DNA of 64,000 nucleotides from an uncultured Lachnospiraceae bacterium (GTDB taxonomy: Bacteria; Bacillota; Clostridia; Lachnospirales; Lachnospiraceae): positions 62,001-126,000 of the forward strand of contig CASWRE010000003.1 in the NCBI GenBank assembly GCA_949471785.1, given 5' to 3'. Below are positions 25,904 through 34,210 of this stretch, piece after piece. Position 1 is the stretch's first letter; every line of letters begins with the position of its first letter. The notes under the pieces are model-generated. The model made no database searches and had not been told where the DNA came from. It saw only the letters and a list, made by a program, of their open reading frames with translations. Position numbers and translations under genes: made by a program.

Positions 25904-26198
25904 TAAGACGTACCGGGTCGGCACATGGACTTTCGGCGGTATGCTGATTCTGTATGGAATACTGTTTCTGGCCCGCCTGTTTCTTCCCGATCTGCGATAT
26001 GAGCTGATTTTTCGTCTGTGGCCCGTCCTGTTTATCTTTCTGGGGCTGGAGGTGTTGTTTAGCAACTGTCGCCGGAATACGGCATTTGTCTATGACAAGA
26101 CGGCCATCGTTCTGCTCGTTTTCCTGACCCTTTTTTCTTTTGTCATGGCCGTGGCTGATCTGTCCATGCAGCATTCGTCATGGTATGGTTACTGGTAA
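25887..26198 (+). CDS. Small LiaF-type transmembrane protein
   Basis: 103 residues with three helices: KTYRVGTWTFGGMLILYGILFL, LIFRLWPVLFIFLGLEVLF and a C-terminal helix. The pattern RLWPVLFIFLGLEVL is like the membrane part of LiaF/DUF5668 proteins, which take part in cell-envelope stress sensing. It overlaps the previous gene by 17 bases, with GGAGGAGG upstream. Its stop codon lies inside the 58-base palindrome. Confidence 0.65.
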   Translation: MEMKNNKTYRVGTWTFGGMLILYGILFLARLFLPDLRYELIFRLWPVLFIFLGLEVLFSNCRRNTAFVYDKTAIVLLVFLTLFSFVMAVADLSMQHSSWYGYW

Positions 26199-26251
26199 AT
26201 AAGACACAGAAAAGCTGCCCGCGCGGGCAGCTTTTCTGTGTCTTATTTACC
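26194..26251. terminator. Perfect 58-base palindrome spanning two convergent stop codons
   Basis: Each base from 26194 to 26222 pairs with its partner from 26251 back to 26223 with no mismatch and no loop; the centre is GCCCGC|GCGGGC. It includes the TAA of the rightward gene and that of the leftward gene. The GC core with flanking A/T runs makes a bidirectional terminator. Confidence 0.9.
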
Positions 26252-26692
26252 GCTGATTTTATTTTTGATCCGCTTGAAGAATCCGGCTTTCTCCGGCTTC
26301 TGGTTCAGAGATCCGCGCAGCCCCCGCACATCGGTAATGTACAGTCCGCTGACCACTGCTTTGACCTCCTTTTTCACCGGAATCAGATCAAAGATCTTAT
26401 CCTCGCAGATGAAAGAAGCGATCTTCGGCCCCACTTTGGCCTTCACAATAGGCAGTTTTGCGCGCCGCATATACTTGGGCGTCTGGTCAATGACCATCTG
26501 TGGAAGTCCGGAATCTTTGATGCGCATTCGCTTTTTATCGATGATGAGCATGGAAACATTCTGTTTCATAGCCTCCATCTGTTTTTGCTGTTCGGCCTGT
26601 TTCTTTTCCATGCGCTTGCCCAGAAAATACAGAACCACTAAAACAATAACAATAACAACCAGAATAATCAGCAGGATATGCCATGGTTTCAT
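26243..26692 (-). CDS. Single-helix membrane protein, unknown function
   Basis: 149 residues. The N-terminal helix (residues ~4-24, rich in Ile/Val/Leu) is followed by a basic coiled-coil-like stretch (KRMEKKQAEQQKQMEAMKQ) and a compact domain containing KDSGLPQMVIDQTPKYMRRAKLPIVKAK. It resembles proteins common in Lachnospiraceae with no assigned role. The C terminus ends in Gly-Lys encoded within the palindrome. Probably monocistronic. Confidence 0.65.
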   Translation of the reverse strand: MKPWHILLIILVVIVIVLVVLYFLGKRMEKKQAEQQKQMEAMKQNVSMLIIDKKRMRIKDSGLPQMVIDQTPKYMRRAKLPIVKAKVGPKIASFICEDKIFDLIPVKKEVKAVVSGLYITDVRGLRGSLNQKPEKAGFFKRIKNKISGK

Positions 26693-26829
26693 AGTGTGCC
26701 TCCCCGTCTCTTCAAAATGTACGGAAATATTCTACCATTGTTTACAGGAAATAGCAATTAAATTTGTGGACGGCAGCGGCTGTTTTTCTGTGAAAATATG
26801 GTGTTTTGCCTTTATTCGCGTACAAACTG

Positions 26830-26838
26830 TGTTATAAT
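26830..26838 (+). promoter_or_regulatory. Extended -10 promoter of the lipoprotein gene
   Basis: TGT-TATAAT: a perfect -10 hexamer with the TGn extension and only a weak -35, about 100 bases before the ATG at 26942. Confidence 0.5.
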
Positions 26839-26941
26839 GAATACTGTTTGGGCAATTTGGGGCAGAGCAGCCTGCATGCCGCAAAGACGCCTGTCTGGTG
26901 TGAAAATGAAATAAATATCCGAAAAAGATTGGAGAATGTCT

Positions 26942-28291
26942 ATGAGAAAGAAAGCGATATGGACGGTCGGCGTGCTGATGCTGGGGCTGCTGGCAGCCGG
27001 TTGCAGTAAGGATCAGGGGGAGAGTTCCTCCGGGGGAAATACGTCTTCGGTATCATCGGAGGCTCAGGGCTCTTCGACGGAGGCGGATCAGTCCTCCGAG
27101 ACGCCGGACGTGACAGATACCACCTTTGCGGAGCTTTTAGACGGGATTGACGTGGCTTCCTGCGTCACGCTGGGAGAATATAAAGGGCTCTCTCTGACAA
27201 AAGAGATCCAACAGGTGACGGACGAGGACGTACAGAAGGCCATCAGCAGTGCGGTGGCTACCACGCTGCAGGAGGCGGATGACGAGGCGGCTGAGGGCGA
27301 CACGGTCAATATTGATTATGTAGGTAAACTGGACGGCGAGGAATTTGAGGGCGGTTCGGCGGACGGCTATGATCTTGTTCTGGGCAGCCATTCTTTTATT
27401 GACGGATTTGAGGACGGGCTGGTCGGCTGCAAGGCCGGGGATGAGAAAAAACTGAATCTGACTTTCCCCGCCAATTATAAAGAGGGTCTCGGCGGAAAGG
27501 ATGTGGTCTTTGAGGTTAAAGTCAACGCGGTGAAACGGGCGGCCAAGGAGATTTCCGAGGAGTGGGTGCTGGCAAACACGGATTCGGCCAGCATTGCGGA
27601 TTATGAAAGGGCTACCAGAGTGCAGCTGGAGGAGAACAACGCCACCAGCGCGGAGTACAATCTGCAGTCCTCAGCATGGCAGGCGGTGGTGGAGGGGTCC
27701 ACGGTTAACCAGTACCCGGAAAAGTTGGTGGAGTTCGGCAGCGCGGTTTATGCCAATCAGCTGGAGGGCTACTGTAAGTATTATAACGTTTCGCTGGAGG
27801 ATTATCTGAGTACCATTGGATCGTCCCGGGAGGAGTACGAGGAACAGAAGAAGAGCTATGGAGAAAATCTGGCGGCGCAGATTCTGGTCATGGCGGCCAT
27901 CGAATCCGCCGAAGGCCTGTCCAATGAGGACGAGGTATATCATACGCTGCTGGATCAGTATGTGGCGGACTCGGGTATGGATCAGGAGGCCTTTATTTCT
28001 TACTATGGCATGTTTAATGTGGAACAGACGATCATGATGAAACGGATCAGTGATCTCATTATTGACAATGCCACGGTATCGGAGAAAGTGGCGGAAGCCG
28101 GGGAAGCGTCGGGAAGCGCCGTGCCGGAGACGGAAGGAAGCCAGACTTTCGGGACAGAGGAAAGCCGGAATCCGGAAGCGGCGGGAAGCCAGACTTCCGA
28201 GGTGGAGGAAAGCCGGCCTTCGGAAACGGCGGAAGACGGCGGGAGCGCCGCGCCGGAGACGGAGGGAAGCCAGTCGCCGGAGACAGAGTAA
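26942..28291 (+). CDS. Trigger-factor-like FKBP peptidyl-prolyl isomerase lipoprotein
   Basis: 449 residues. A lipobox (LLAAGC, Cys21) predicts an exported lipoprotein. After a Ser/Glu-rich linker, residues ~105-190 form an FKBP domain (GDTVNIDYVGKLDGEEFEG, SHSFIDGFEDGLVG), followed by a trigger-factor C-domain-like helical part (~190-380). The last ~65 residues are a low-complexity tail with PETEGSQ-type repeats. It is likely to fold or hold exported proteins on the outer face of the membrane. GGAGA at 26931-26935 fits ATG 26942 better than ATG 26936. Confidence 0.85.
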   Translation: MRKKAIWTVGVLMLGLLAAGCSKDQGESSSGGNTSSVSSEAQGSSTEADQSSETPDVTDTTFAELLDGIDVASCVTLGEYKGLSLTKEIQQVTDEDVQKAISSAVATTLQEADDEAAEGDTVNIDYVGKLDGEEFEGGSADGYDLVLGSHSFIDGFEDGLVGCKAGDEKKLNLTFPANYKEGLGGKDVVFEVKVNAVKRAAKEISEEWVLANTDSASIADYERATRVQLEENNATSAEYNLQSSAWQAVVEGSTVNQYPEKLVEFGSAVYANQLEGYCKYYNVSLEDYLSTIGSSREEYEEQKKSYGENLAAQILVMAAIESAEGLSNEDEVYHTLLDQYVADSGMDQEAFISYYGMFNVEQTIMMKRISDLIIDNATVSEKVAEAGEASGSAVPETEGSQTFGTEESRNPEAAGSQTSEVEESRPSETAEDGGSAAPETEGSQSPETE

Positions 28292-28382
28292 AGTTACTGT
28301 TCGTGCCATGCGGAGGCCGTGAAGCGGCCTCCGATAAGGATAGAATACAGTGGGCGCGGAAACGCCGGAACGGAGGTATACG

Positions 28383-29582
28383 ATGATTTACAATGATTTC
28401 AAGGGTTTAAAACTTTCCCGGCTGGGATTCGGGGCCATGCGACTGCCCCTGATTCCGGGGGACGCGGACGGCAGGGTGGACGAGGTTCTGGTGGAGGAGA
28501 TGACTCGTTATGCCATGGAACACGGCGTCAATTATTATGATACGGCCTATCCTTATCACGGCGGCCAGTCGGAGCGGGTTATGGGGCGCGTCCTTGGGAA
28601 GTATCCGCGGGATTCTTATTATCTGGCCACAAAATATCCGGGACACCAGATCAGCGAGACCTACAATCCTTCGGAGATATTTGAGGAGCAGCTGAAAAAA
28701 TGCGGTGTGGAGTATTTTGATTTCTATCTGCTTCACAATGTATATGAAAATTCCATCGGGACCTATCTGGACCCGCGCTGGGGGATTGTGGAGTATTTCC
28801 TGGAACAGAAAAGACAGGGACGCATCCGGCATTTGGGCTTTTCCACCCACGGTAGTCCTGCGCTTATAGAGGAATTTCTGGATCGATACGGGGATGAGAT
28901 GGAGTTTTGTCAGATTCAGCTCAATTATCTGGACTGGACGCTGCAGAACGGAAAAGAAAAATATGAATTGCTGACGAAACGGGGTATCCCGGTGTGGGTC
29001 ATGGAACCGGTGCGGGGCGGCCGTCTGGCTAATCTCGGTGAGACGGCGGAGAAGGAGCTGAAGGCTCTGCGCCCGGACGAGTCCGCCGCGTCCTGGGGAT
29101 TCCGCTGGCTGCAGGAACTACCGGGGGTGAAAATGATTTTAAGCGGTATGTCTGATATGGCGCAGATGAAAGATAATGTAGGGACCTTCTCCGGCGGTAA
29201 AGCGCTGGACGAGAGGGAAACGGAGAAATTATATGCCATCGCAGACGCCATGAAGAGCTCGGTCCCCTGTACGGGCTGTCGTTATTGCTGCGACGGATGT
29301 CCGAAAGGGCTGGATATCCCGATGCTGATCACTACATACAATGACGTGTGCGTATCCGCCTCTATGAATACCAGGATGCGTATTGATTCGATGCCGGAGG
29401 AAAAACGGCCCGCCGCCTGTGTGGCCTGCGGAAAATGCGCCAAAGTCTGTCCGCAGAAAATTGACATTCCCGACGTTATGAAGATGCTGGTGGGGGCCCT
29501 GGAAAAGATTCCCAGCTGGGCGGAGCTATGTCGTCAGCGAGACGAGGCAGCCCGAAGAGACCGGGAAAAAGAATGCCGGTGA
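28383..29582 (+). CDS. Aldo/keto reductase with C-terminal 4Fe-4S domain
   Basis: 399 residues. Residues 1-290 are an aldo/keto reductase barrel (LGFGAMRLP, YYDTAYPYHGGQSE, DFYLLHNV), and residues ~300-365 carry two ferredoxin-like Cys clusters (CTGCRYCCDGCP and CVACGKCAKVCP). Such proteins are common in gut Firmicutes; substrate unknown, electron transfer from or to the clusters inferred. GGAGG precedes ATG 28383. A close paralogue lies at 53933-55066. Confidence 0.88.
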   Translation: MIYNDFKGLKLSRLGFGAMRLPLIPGDADGRVDEVLVEEMTRYAMEHGVNYYDTAYPYHGGQSERVMGRVLGKYPRDSYYLATKYPGHQISETYNPSEIFEEQLKKCGVEYFDFYLLHNVYENSIGTYLDPRWGIVEYFLEQKRQGRIRHLGFSTHGSPALIEEFLDRYGDEMEFCQIQLNYLDWTLQNGKEKYELLTKRGIPVWVMEPVRGGRLANLGETAEKELKALRPDESAASWGFRWLQELPGVKMILSGMSDMAQMKDNVGTFSGGKALDERETEKLYAIADAMKSSVPCTGCRYCCDGCPKGLDIPMLITTYNDVCVSASMNTRMRIDSMPEEKRPAACVACGKCAKVCPQKIDIPDVMKMLVGALEKIPSWAELCRQRDEAARRDREKECR

Positions 29583-29616
29583 AAGGTTCCGCTGCTGCCC
29601 GGCGGACCGGGAATGG

Positions 29617-30621
29617 TTAACGGATATCCCGCACGGAATTCCGTTCGATAAACTGAGTGGGTATCTGGACGCTGAGTGGGAAATCCGTATAGTCCCCGTG
29701 AATTCTTCGGAGCAGGATCTGTACGGCCTGGGAGGCGATCGCAGGAAAATCCTGATGAAATACAGTGATGGGCGGGTCAAAAGCGGGGAAAATCTGGTCG
29801 TCATCAAAGCTGATAAAGGAAAAATCCCGGGGGATGGACAGTCCTTTGCCGGGCAGGCTCATCAGTACGCCCAGAGTCAGGTTTGAGCCCAGACTGAGGA
29901 TGGCGGTGGGCGGATTGGGCATGGACAGCAGCGTGTTGCTGAGTTCGTTGCCTGAATGCATAGAAAAATATCCCGCGAGGTAGAGCAGATCCTCCTCGGG
30001 TAATCCATGGCTGCGGAATGAATTTCTGCAGCCATTGTAGCGTTCGGTGACGGTATAACTGTTGCGGTCCCCGCCGATGACGCCGATCCTTCTGTGGCCG
30101 CGGGCGATCAGATAATCCACGGCCTGCTCTGCGGTCCTGGCGTTGGCGGAGGTAACGCCGTCAGAGGGCGTGATGGCATATAGCTGGTCAATATAAACGA
30201 AAGGTATGTCTGCCTTCTTGATCAGGGAGGCGAAATTGGCGGTAACATAGGTGCTGGGGATGAAAATGACGCCGTCGACCTGACGACTCTGCAGAAAATG
30301 CTGTTCATCGTAGAAATTGGCGGAATCCTCAGCATAAAATCGTATAATGGAGAAATAATTATTCTTGCGCAGCTGATCTTCCAGCTCATTGCAGAGGGCC
30401 CCCCAGAAATAATCGTTCAGACTGGGCATGAAAATACAGACGGCATTGGTCCTGCGGGAGCGCAGCGACTGGGCGGCCGTGTTGGGAATATACCCCAGTT
30501 TTTCAATGCTGGTTCGTATGATCTCTTTGTTGTGGGCTTTTATAGGCTTGCCGGACAAATATTTGGAAATGGTAGCCGTGGACAGCCCCGTATCTTTTGC
30601 AATATCTTTGATTGTACTCAT
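29617..30621 (-). CDS. LacI-family regulator of the adjacent sugar transporter
   Basis: 334 residues. The N-terminal helix-turn-helix (TIKDIAKDTGLSTATISKYLSGKP) is followed by a periplasmic-binding-protein-like effector domain. It is divergent from the binding-protein gene at 30895, and three LacI-type operator sequences (consensus AAACGAATCGTTT) lie between, one of them near its own promoter side, so it probably represses both itself and the transporter. Confidence 0.88.
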   Translation of the reverse strand: MSTIKDIAKDTGLSTATISKYLSGKPIKAHNKEIIRTSIEKLGYIPNTAAQSLRSRRTNAVCIFMPSLNDYFWGALCNELEDQLRKNNYFSIIRFYAEDSANFYDEQHFLQSRQVDGVIFIPSTYVTANFASLIKKADIPFVYIDQLYAITPSDGVTSANARTAEQAVDYLIARGHRRIGVIGGDRNSYTVTERYNGCRNSFRSHGLPEEDLLYLAGYFSMHSGNELSNTLLSMPNPPTAILSLGSNLTLGVLMSLPGKGLSIPRDFSFISFDDDQIFPAFDPPITVFHQDFPAIASQAVQILLRRIHGDYTDFPLSVQIPTQFIERNSVRDIR

Positions 30622-30718
30622 CGTATCTTACATAACTCCCTTAGAAAATAACGGAAAAGCATATTACCTAGATAGTATCTCATATTCGTTCAAAAATCAA
30701 CCTGATAAAATGTGAAGT

Positions 30719-30731
30719 ATACGAATCGTTT
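30719..30731. promoter_or_regulatory. LacI-type operator O1
   Basis: ATACGAATCGTTT, differing at one position from the O3 sequence. Close to the regulator side of the intergenic region. Confidence 0.6.
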
Positions 30732-30758
30732 AATTTATATCTGGGTGATAATGACAAG

Positions 30759-30771
30759 AAACGAATTCGAA
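30759..30771. promoter_or_regulatory. LacI-type operator O2 (weaker)
   Basis: AAACGAATTCGAA; the left half matches O3 exactly and the right half does so only in part. Confidence 0.4.
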
Positions 30772-30814
30772 AATTATATAAAATTAACAAAGATTAAAAG
30801 GAAATAAAAATGTA

Positions 30815-30843
30815 TTGTAAAAATATAAGAGAAACACTATAAT
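30815..30843 (+). promoter_or_regulatory. Promoter of the sugar-binding protein gene
   Basis: TTGTAA (30815-30820) and a perfect TATAAT (30838-30843), 17 bases apart; O3 lies just downstream. Confidence 0.75.
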
Positions 30844-30857
30844 ACGATTGAAAAAAG

Positions 30858-30870
30858 AAACGAATCGTTT
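30858..30870. promoter_or_regulatory. LacI-type operator O3
   Basis: AAACGAATCGTTT, perfect two-fold symmetry about one central base, covering the region just after the transcription start: a classical repression position. Confidence 0.7.
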
Positions 30871-30894
30871 TACAAAAAGAAGGAGGAAATGACT

Positions 30895-32283
30895 ATGAAA
30901 CAAAAGAAAGTGATCGCATTGGCTCTGGCCGGATGTATGGCTGTTTCTCTGGCAGCCTGCGGATCGGGCGGTACGGGAGGCTCCGGCGGCTCAGGCAGCG
31001 CGGGAGGGACGGATGAAACGAGTCAGGCCGCGGCGGCATCCGGGGCGGACGAGACAGCTTCCGGAGAAGAAGGAAACAAAGAAGACATAACGATCAGTAT
31101 TATTTCCCGTTACGGTTCCGACGCGCCGGACGAGGCTTTCTTCCGTCAGCAGGTTGATCAGTATAATGCGATGGATAACGGCGTAACCGTTGAGTCGGAT
31201 ACGATCACAACGGAGACGGAATATTATGAGAAAGTCCGCACTTCCTTTGCCAGCGGGGACACACCCAATATTTTTCTGGAATATGGCGGTTCCAGAACCA
31301 TCGATTACGTGGAATCTGACGCGATCATCGATATGCAGCCCTATTTTGATGAAGATCCGGACTGGTATAACAGCTTTTTCCCGTCCATGTTTGGGGATCT
31401 GACCTATGATGAATATCCGGGGATTTGGGGCGTTCCCTATAAGGCGTACACCGTATCGCTCTATTATAATAAAGAAATTTTTGAAAAGAATAATCTCACT
31501 CCGCCGGAGAGCTGGGACGATCTGATGAATGTCTGCCAGAAATTGACGGACGCAGGGGTGAAGCCCTTCCAGTTTGGGGACAGCGATCCCTGGAGATTCG
31601 GACATCTGCTCAACAATATGGTTTACAGGGGTCTCGGTACGGACGCGGCTTATAAGCTGGCGGACCGGAGCCTTGGTTATGACAGCCCGGAAATGGTCGA
31701 CATTTTCCAGAAGATGATCGATATGATCGATAAAGGTTATCTCGGAACCGATCTGCTCAGTACAGATTACAATACGGAAAAATCTGTTTTCGCCAGCGGA
31801 GACAGCGCCATGTTCCTGGGCGGCTCCTGGTATATTGCGGAGATCGAAGGCACAGAGTTTTATGATAAGGTGGGCGTGGTCTCCTTCCCTTATCTGGACG
31901 AGAAATATAAAGATCAGGCCCAGGGCGGCGCGTCGGATATGTGGTTTATCAGCAAGCTGGGGAAATCCGAGGAAGAGATTCAGGCTTCCGTAGATTTTAT
32001 CAAGTGGCTTACCTCTCAGGAACAGTATCTGGCTTACAGAGACGCGGCGGCGGCGATCTATCCGGTGGGGCTGGAAGCTTCGGAGGAAGCGTCCAATCCG
32101 TTACTGGACGAAGTCAACGGCCTGGTGGATACCTATAGCAGTATGATGACCGATATACAGAATGTAGATCCGGATTCTCAGTCCATGGATGTGGTGCGGA
32201 ACGCGCTGCAGGGACTGGCCATGGGAACTTCGGCGGAGGATACCGGAAAATCCATACAGGAGCAGTTGTCTCCGGCGGAATAG
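30895..32283 (+). CDS. Carbohydrate ABC transporter substrate-binding lipoprotein
   Basis: 462 residues. A lipobox (SLAAC, Cys22) and Gly/Ser-rich linker precede a type 1 extracellular solute-binding domain with ITISIISRYGSDAPDEAFF and, later, SGDSAMFLGGSWYIAEIE. It binds an oligosaccharide outside the cell for the two permeases that follow. AAGGAGG at 30880 fits ATG 30895 better than ATG 30889. No ATPase gene lies in the operon; a shared MsmK-type ATPase elsewhere is typical of this family. The downstream fucosidase suggests a fucosylated substrate (inference). Confidence 0.9.
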   Translation: MKQKKVIALALAGCMAVSLAACGSGGTGGSGGSGSAGGTDETSQAAAASGADETASGEEGNKEDITISIISRYGSDAPDEAFFRQQVDQYNAMDNGVTVESDTITTETEYYEKVRTSFASGDTPNIFLEYGGSRTIDYVESDAIIDMQPYFDEDPDWYNSFFPSMFGDLTYDEYPGIWGVPYKAYTVSLYYNKEIFEKNNLTPPESWDDLMNVCQKLTDAGVKPFQFGDSDPWRFGHLLNNMVYRGLGTDAAYKLADRSLGYDSPEMVDIFQKMIDMIDKGYLGTDLLSTDYNTEKSVFASGDSAMFLGGSWYIAEIEGTEFYDKVGVVSFPYLDEKYKDQAQGGASDMWFISKLGKSEEEIQASVDFIKWLTSQEQYLAYRDAAAAIYPVGLEASEEASNPLLDEVNGLVDTYSSMMTDIQNVDPDSQSMDVVRNALQGLAMGTSAEDTGKSIQEQLSPAE

Positions 32284-32353
32284 AAAAGGGGCGGCATATG
32301 TCACCACCGTTGTCCGACAGGCGCGGTGGTGACGGGGAAATAAGAAAGGCGGG

Positions 32354-33244
32354 ATGAATGTGTCAAAAGCAAAAATAAAAAACCATGCGGTCATCATGCT
32401 GTTTCTTTTGCCGGCATTGTCAATTTTTGCTTATTTTATTTTGTACCCGGTGGGAAGGACCGTGTTTCTTTCTTTTCGTGAGTGGAAGGGCGTCTATGGG
32501 GCGCCGATGAAATTTGTGGGACTGAATAATTTCAGGCAGGTTTTGGGCAGCGACGGTTTCTGGCTCTCTATGCGCAATTCGCTGTTTTTTATGATCGGTG
32601 GTTTTGTCATTCTCATGCCGATTTCTTTTGCGCTGGCCCTGCTGGTAACGTCAAAGCTCAAGGGGACGACCGTCATGAAAACCTGCTATTTCATGCCGAT
32701 CATGCTTTCCACGACGGCTGTGGCGCTGATGTGGGTATATATGCTGAACCCTTCCTACGGCGTGATCAATCAGGTGCTGCGGGCTGTGGGGCTTGGGGGA
32801 TTGGCAAAGGAATGGCTGGCCACGCCCACGGTGAACGTCTGGTGCGTGGTGCTGGTCAATGAATGGATGTATGCGGGCTATAATATGCTGCTGTTTGCGG
32901 CAGGCCTGGTGGCGATTCCTTCAGAGCTGTATGAGGCGGCGGAGATCGACGGCTGCTCCGGCTGGAAAAAAGTATGGTATCTGTCCATACCGCTGTCGAA
33001 AGAAAGCTTCAAAATATTTGCCATCACCTGTGTGACGGGATGTCTGAAAGTGTTCGATCTGATCTGGGCGATGACCAAGGGCGGACCGATGCATTCCTCG
33101 GAGACGCCGGCTACGCTGCTGTACAATGAAGCTTTCGGATACAAATTCTTCGGGAGGAGCAGCGCCATCGGAGTGATTCTGCTGATCATCGGCGTGTCGT
33201 GCAGTCTGGTTCTCAACAAGGCGTTTCAGGGAAAGGAGGAGTAA
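32354..33244 (+). CDS. Carbohydrate ABC transporter permease (MalF type)
   Basis: 296 residues with six helices. FLLPALSIFAYFILYPVGRTVFLSF at the N terminus and the EAA coupling loop YEAAEIDGCSGWKKVWYLSIPL are typical of CUT1 permeases. AAGGCGGG precedes the ATG. Intact, unlike its partner. Confidence 0.92.
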   Translation: MNVSKAKIKNHAVIMLFLLPALSIFAYFILYPVGRTVFLSFREWKGVYGAPMKFVGLNNFRQVLGSDGFWLSMRNSLFFMIGGFVILMPISFALALLVTSKLKGTTVMKTCYFMPIMLSTTAVALMWVYMLNPSYGVINQVLRAVGLGGLAKEWLATPTVNVWCVVLVNEWMYAGYNMLLFAAGLVAIPSELYEAAEIDGCSGWKKVWYLSIPLSKESFKIFAITCVTGCLKVFDLIWAMTKGGPMHSSETPATLLYNEAFGYKFFGRSSAIGVILLIIGVSCSLVLNKAFQGKEE

Positions 33245-33250
33245 GCGGCA

Positions 33251-34073
33251 ATGAGCAGAAAAGTAAGCAGGTGGATTGTGTATTTTTTTGCGGTTCTGTG
33301 GGGGATATTGACGTTATTTCCGCTGTATGTCACCTTCCTTTCTTCTGTGAAAGACAATCAGGGAATCAATCTGGGCATGCTGCAGATACCGAAAACCTGG
33401 CTGTGGTCGAATCGTGTCGGCCGTAATGGACGCCCATATCCTGCAGGCTGTTTTGAATTCGGTGATCCTGGGCGTCACATCCACGATCGTGATTACCGTG
33501 GTGGGGATGCTGGCGGCCTATGTGATCTCCAGAAAAAAATTCCGTCTGAACGGCGCGGTATATGCTCTTTTTATGGTAGGCGTCATGGTACCGGTTCACT
33601 GTGCGATCATTCCCATCTCCGAATTGGCGACAAAGGTAAACGGGCGAAACAGTTTTGTGTTTCTTACGCTTATTTATGTTGCTTTCAATCTGTCCCAGGC
33701 AATCTTTCTGTATGTGGGATTTCTGAACAGTGTGGACAGAGAACTGGACGAGGCGGCACTGATCGACGGGTGCAACGATTTCCAGCTGTTGTTTCGGATA
33801 TTGTTCCCGATCAGTATACCCATCATTGCGACGGAAGCCATATTTACTTTTGTGTACGGCTACGGAGAACTCATCTTTTCTCTGCTGCTTATCACCGATA
33901 CGGGTAAATATACGGTTTCCAGGGCCATGATGACATTTTCCGGCGGTTATAATCAGCAGCTGGGCCCCATCTTTGCCTGCATTATCATGGCTGTGCTGCC
34001 GATTCTGGTTTTCTATCTGTTTTTTCACAGCCGCGTACAGGAGGGGATGCTGGCGGGGTCCGTGAAAGGGTAG
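33251..34073 (+). pseudogene. Carbohydrate ABC transporter permease (MalG type), frameshifted
   Basis: The N-terminal part (from ATG 33251: SRWIVYFFAVLWGILTLFPLYVTFLSS, then LQIPKTWLW) is in one frame, and the rest (VMDAHILQAVLNSVILG, EAA loop DEAALIDGCNDFQLLFRILFP, to 34073) is in the +1 frame. The frames must join near 33404-33416, so one extra base (or two lost) is present. Together the two pieces would give about 274 residues, normal for MalG. GTG 33414 could restart translation but drops the first helix. Real mutation or sequencing error cannot be told apart here. Confidence 0.8.
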
Positions 34074-34210
34074 CGGTTTGGCCTGCCGTATCGTTACGCC
34101 GGCGCGCCCCCCGGCGAAAGTGAAAATGAGGTGGAAGGATGCCATATTTTGTGTTACTCTCTATATTGGCCGGATTTACACGGGATTTATAAGGGTAAAG
34201 GGGTATACAG

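Noticed and set aside
33414-34073. Second permease read as an independent intact gene from GTG 33414
   Set aside because: It would lack the first membrane helix, which is encoded just upstream in the other frame with its own start and ribosome site.
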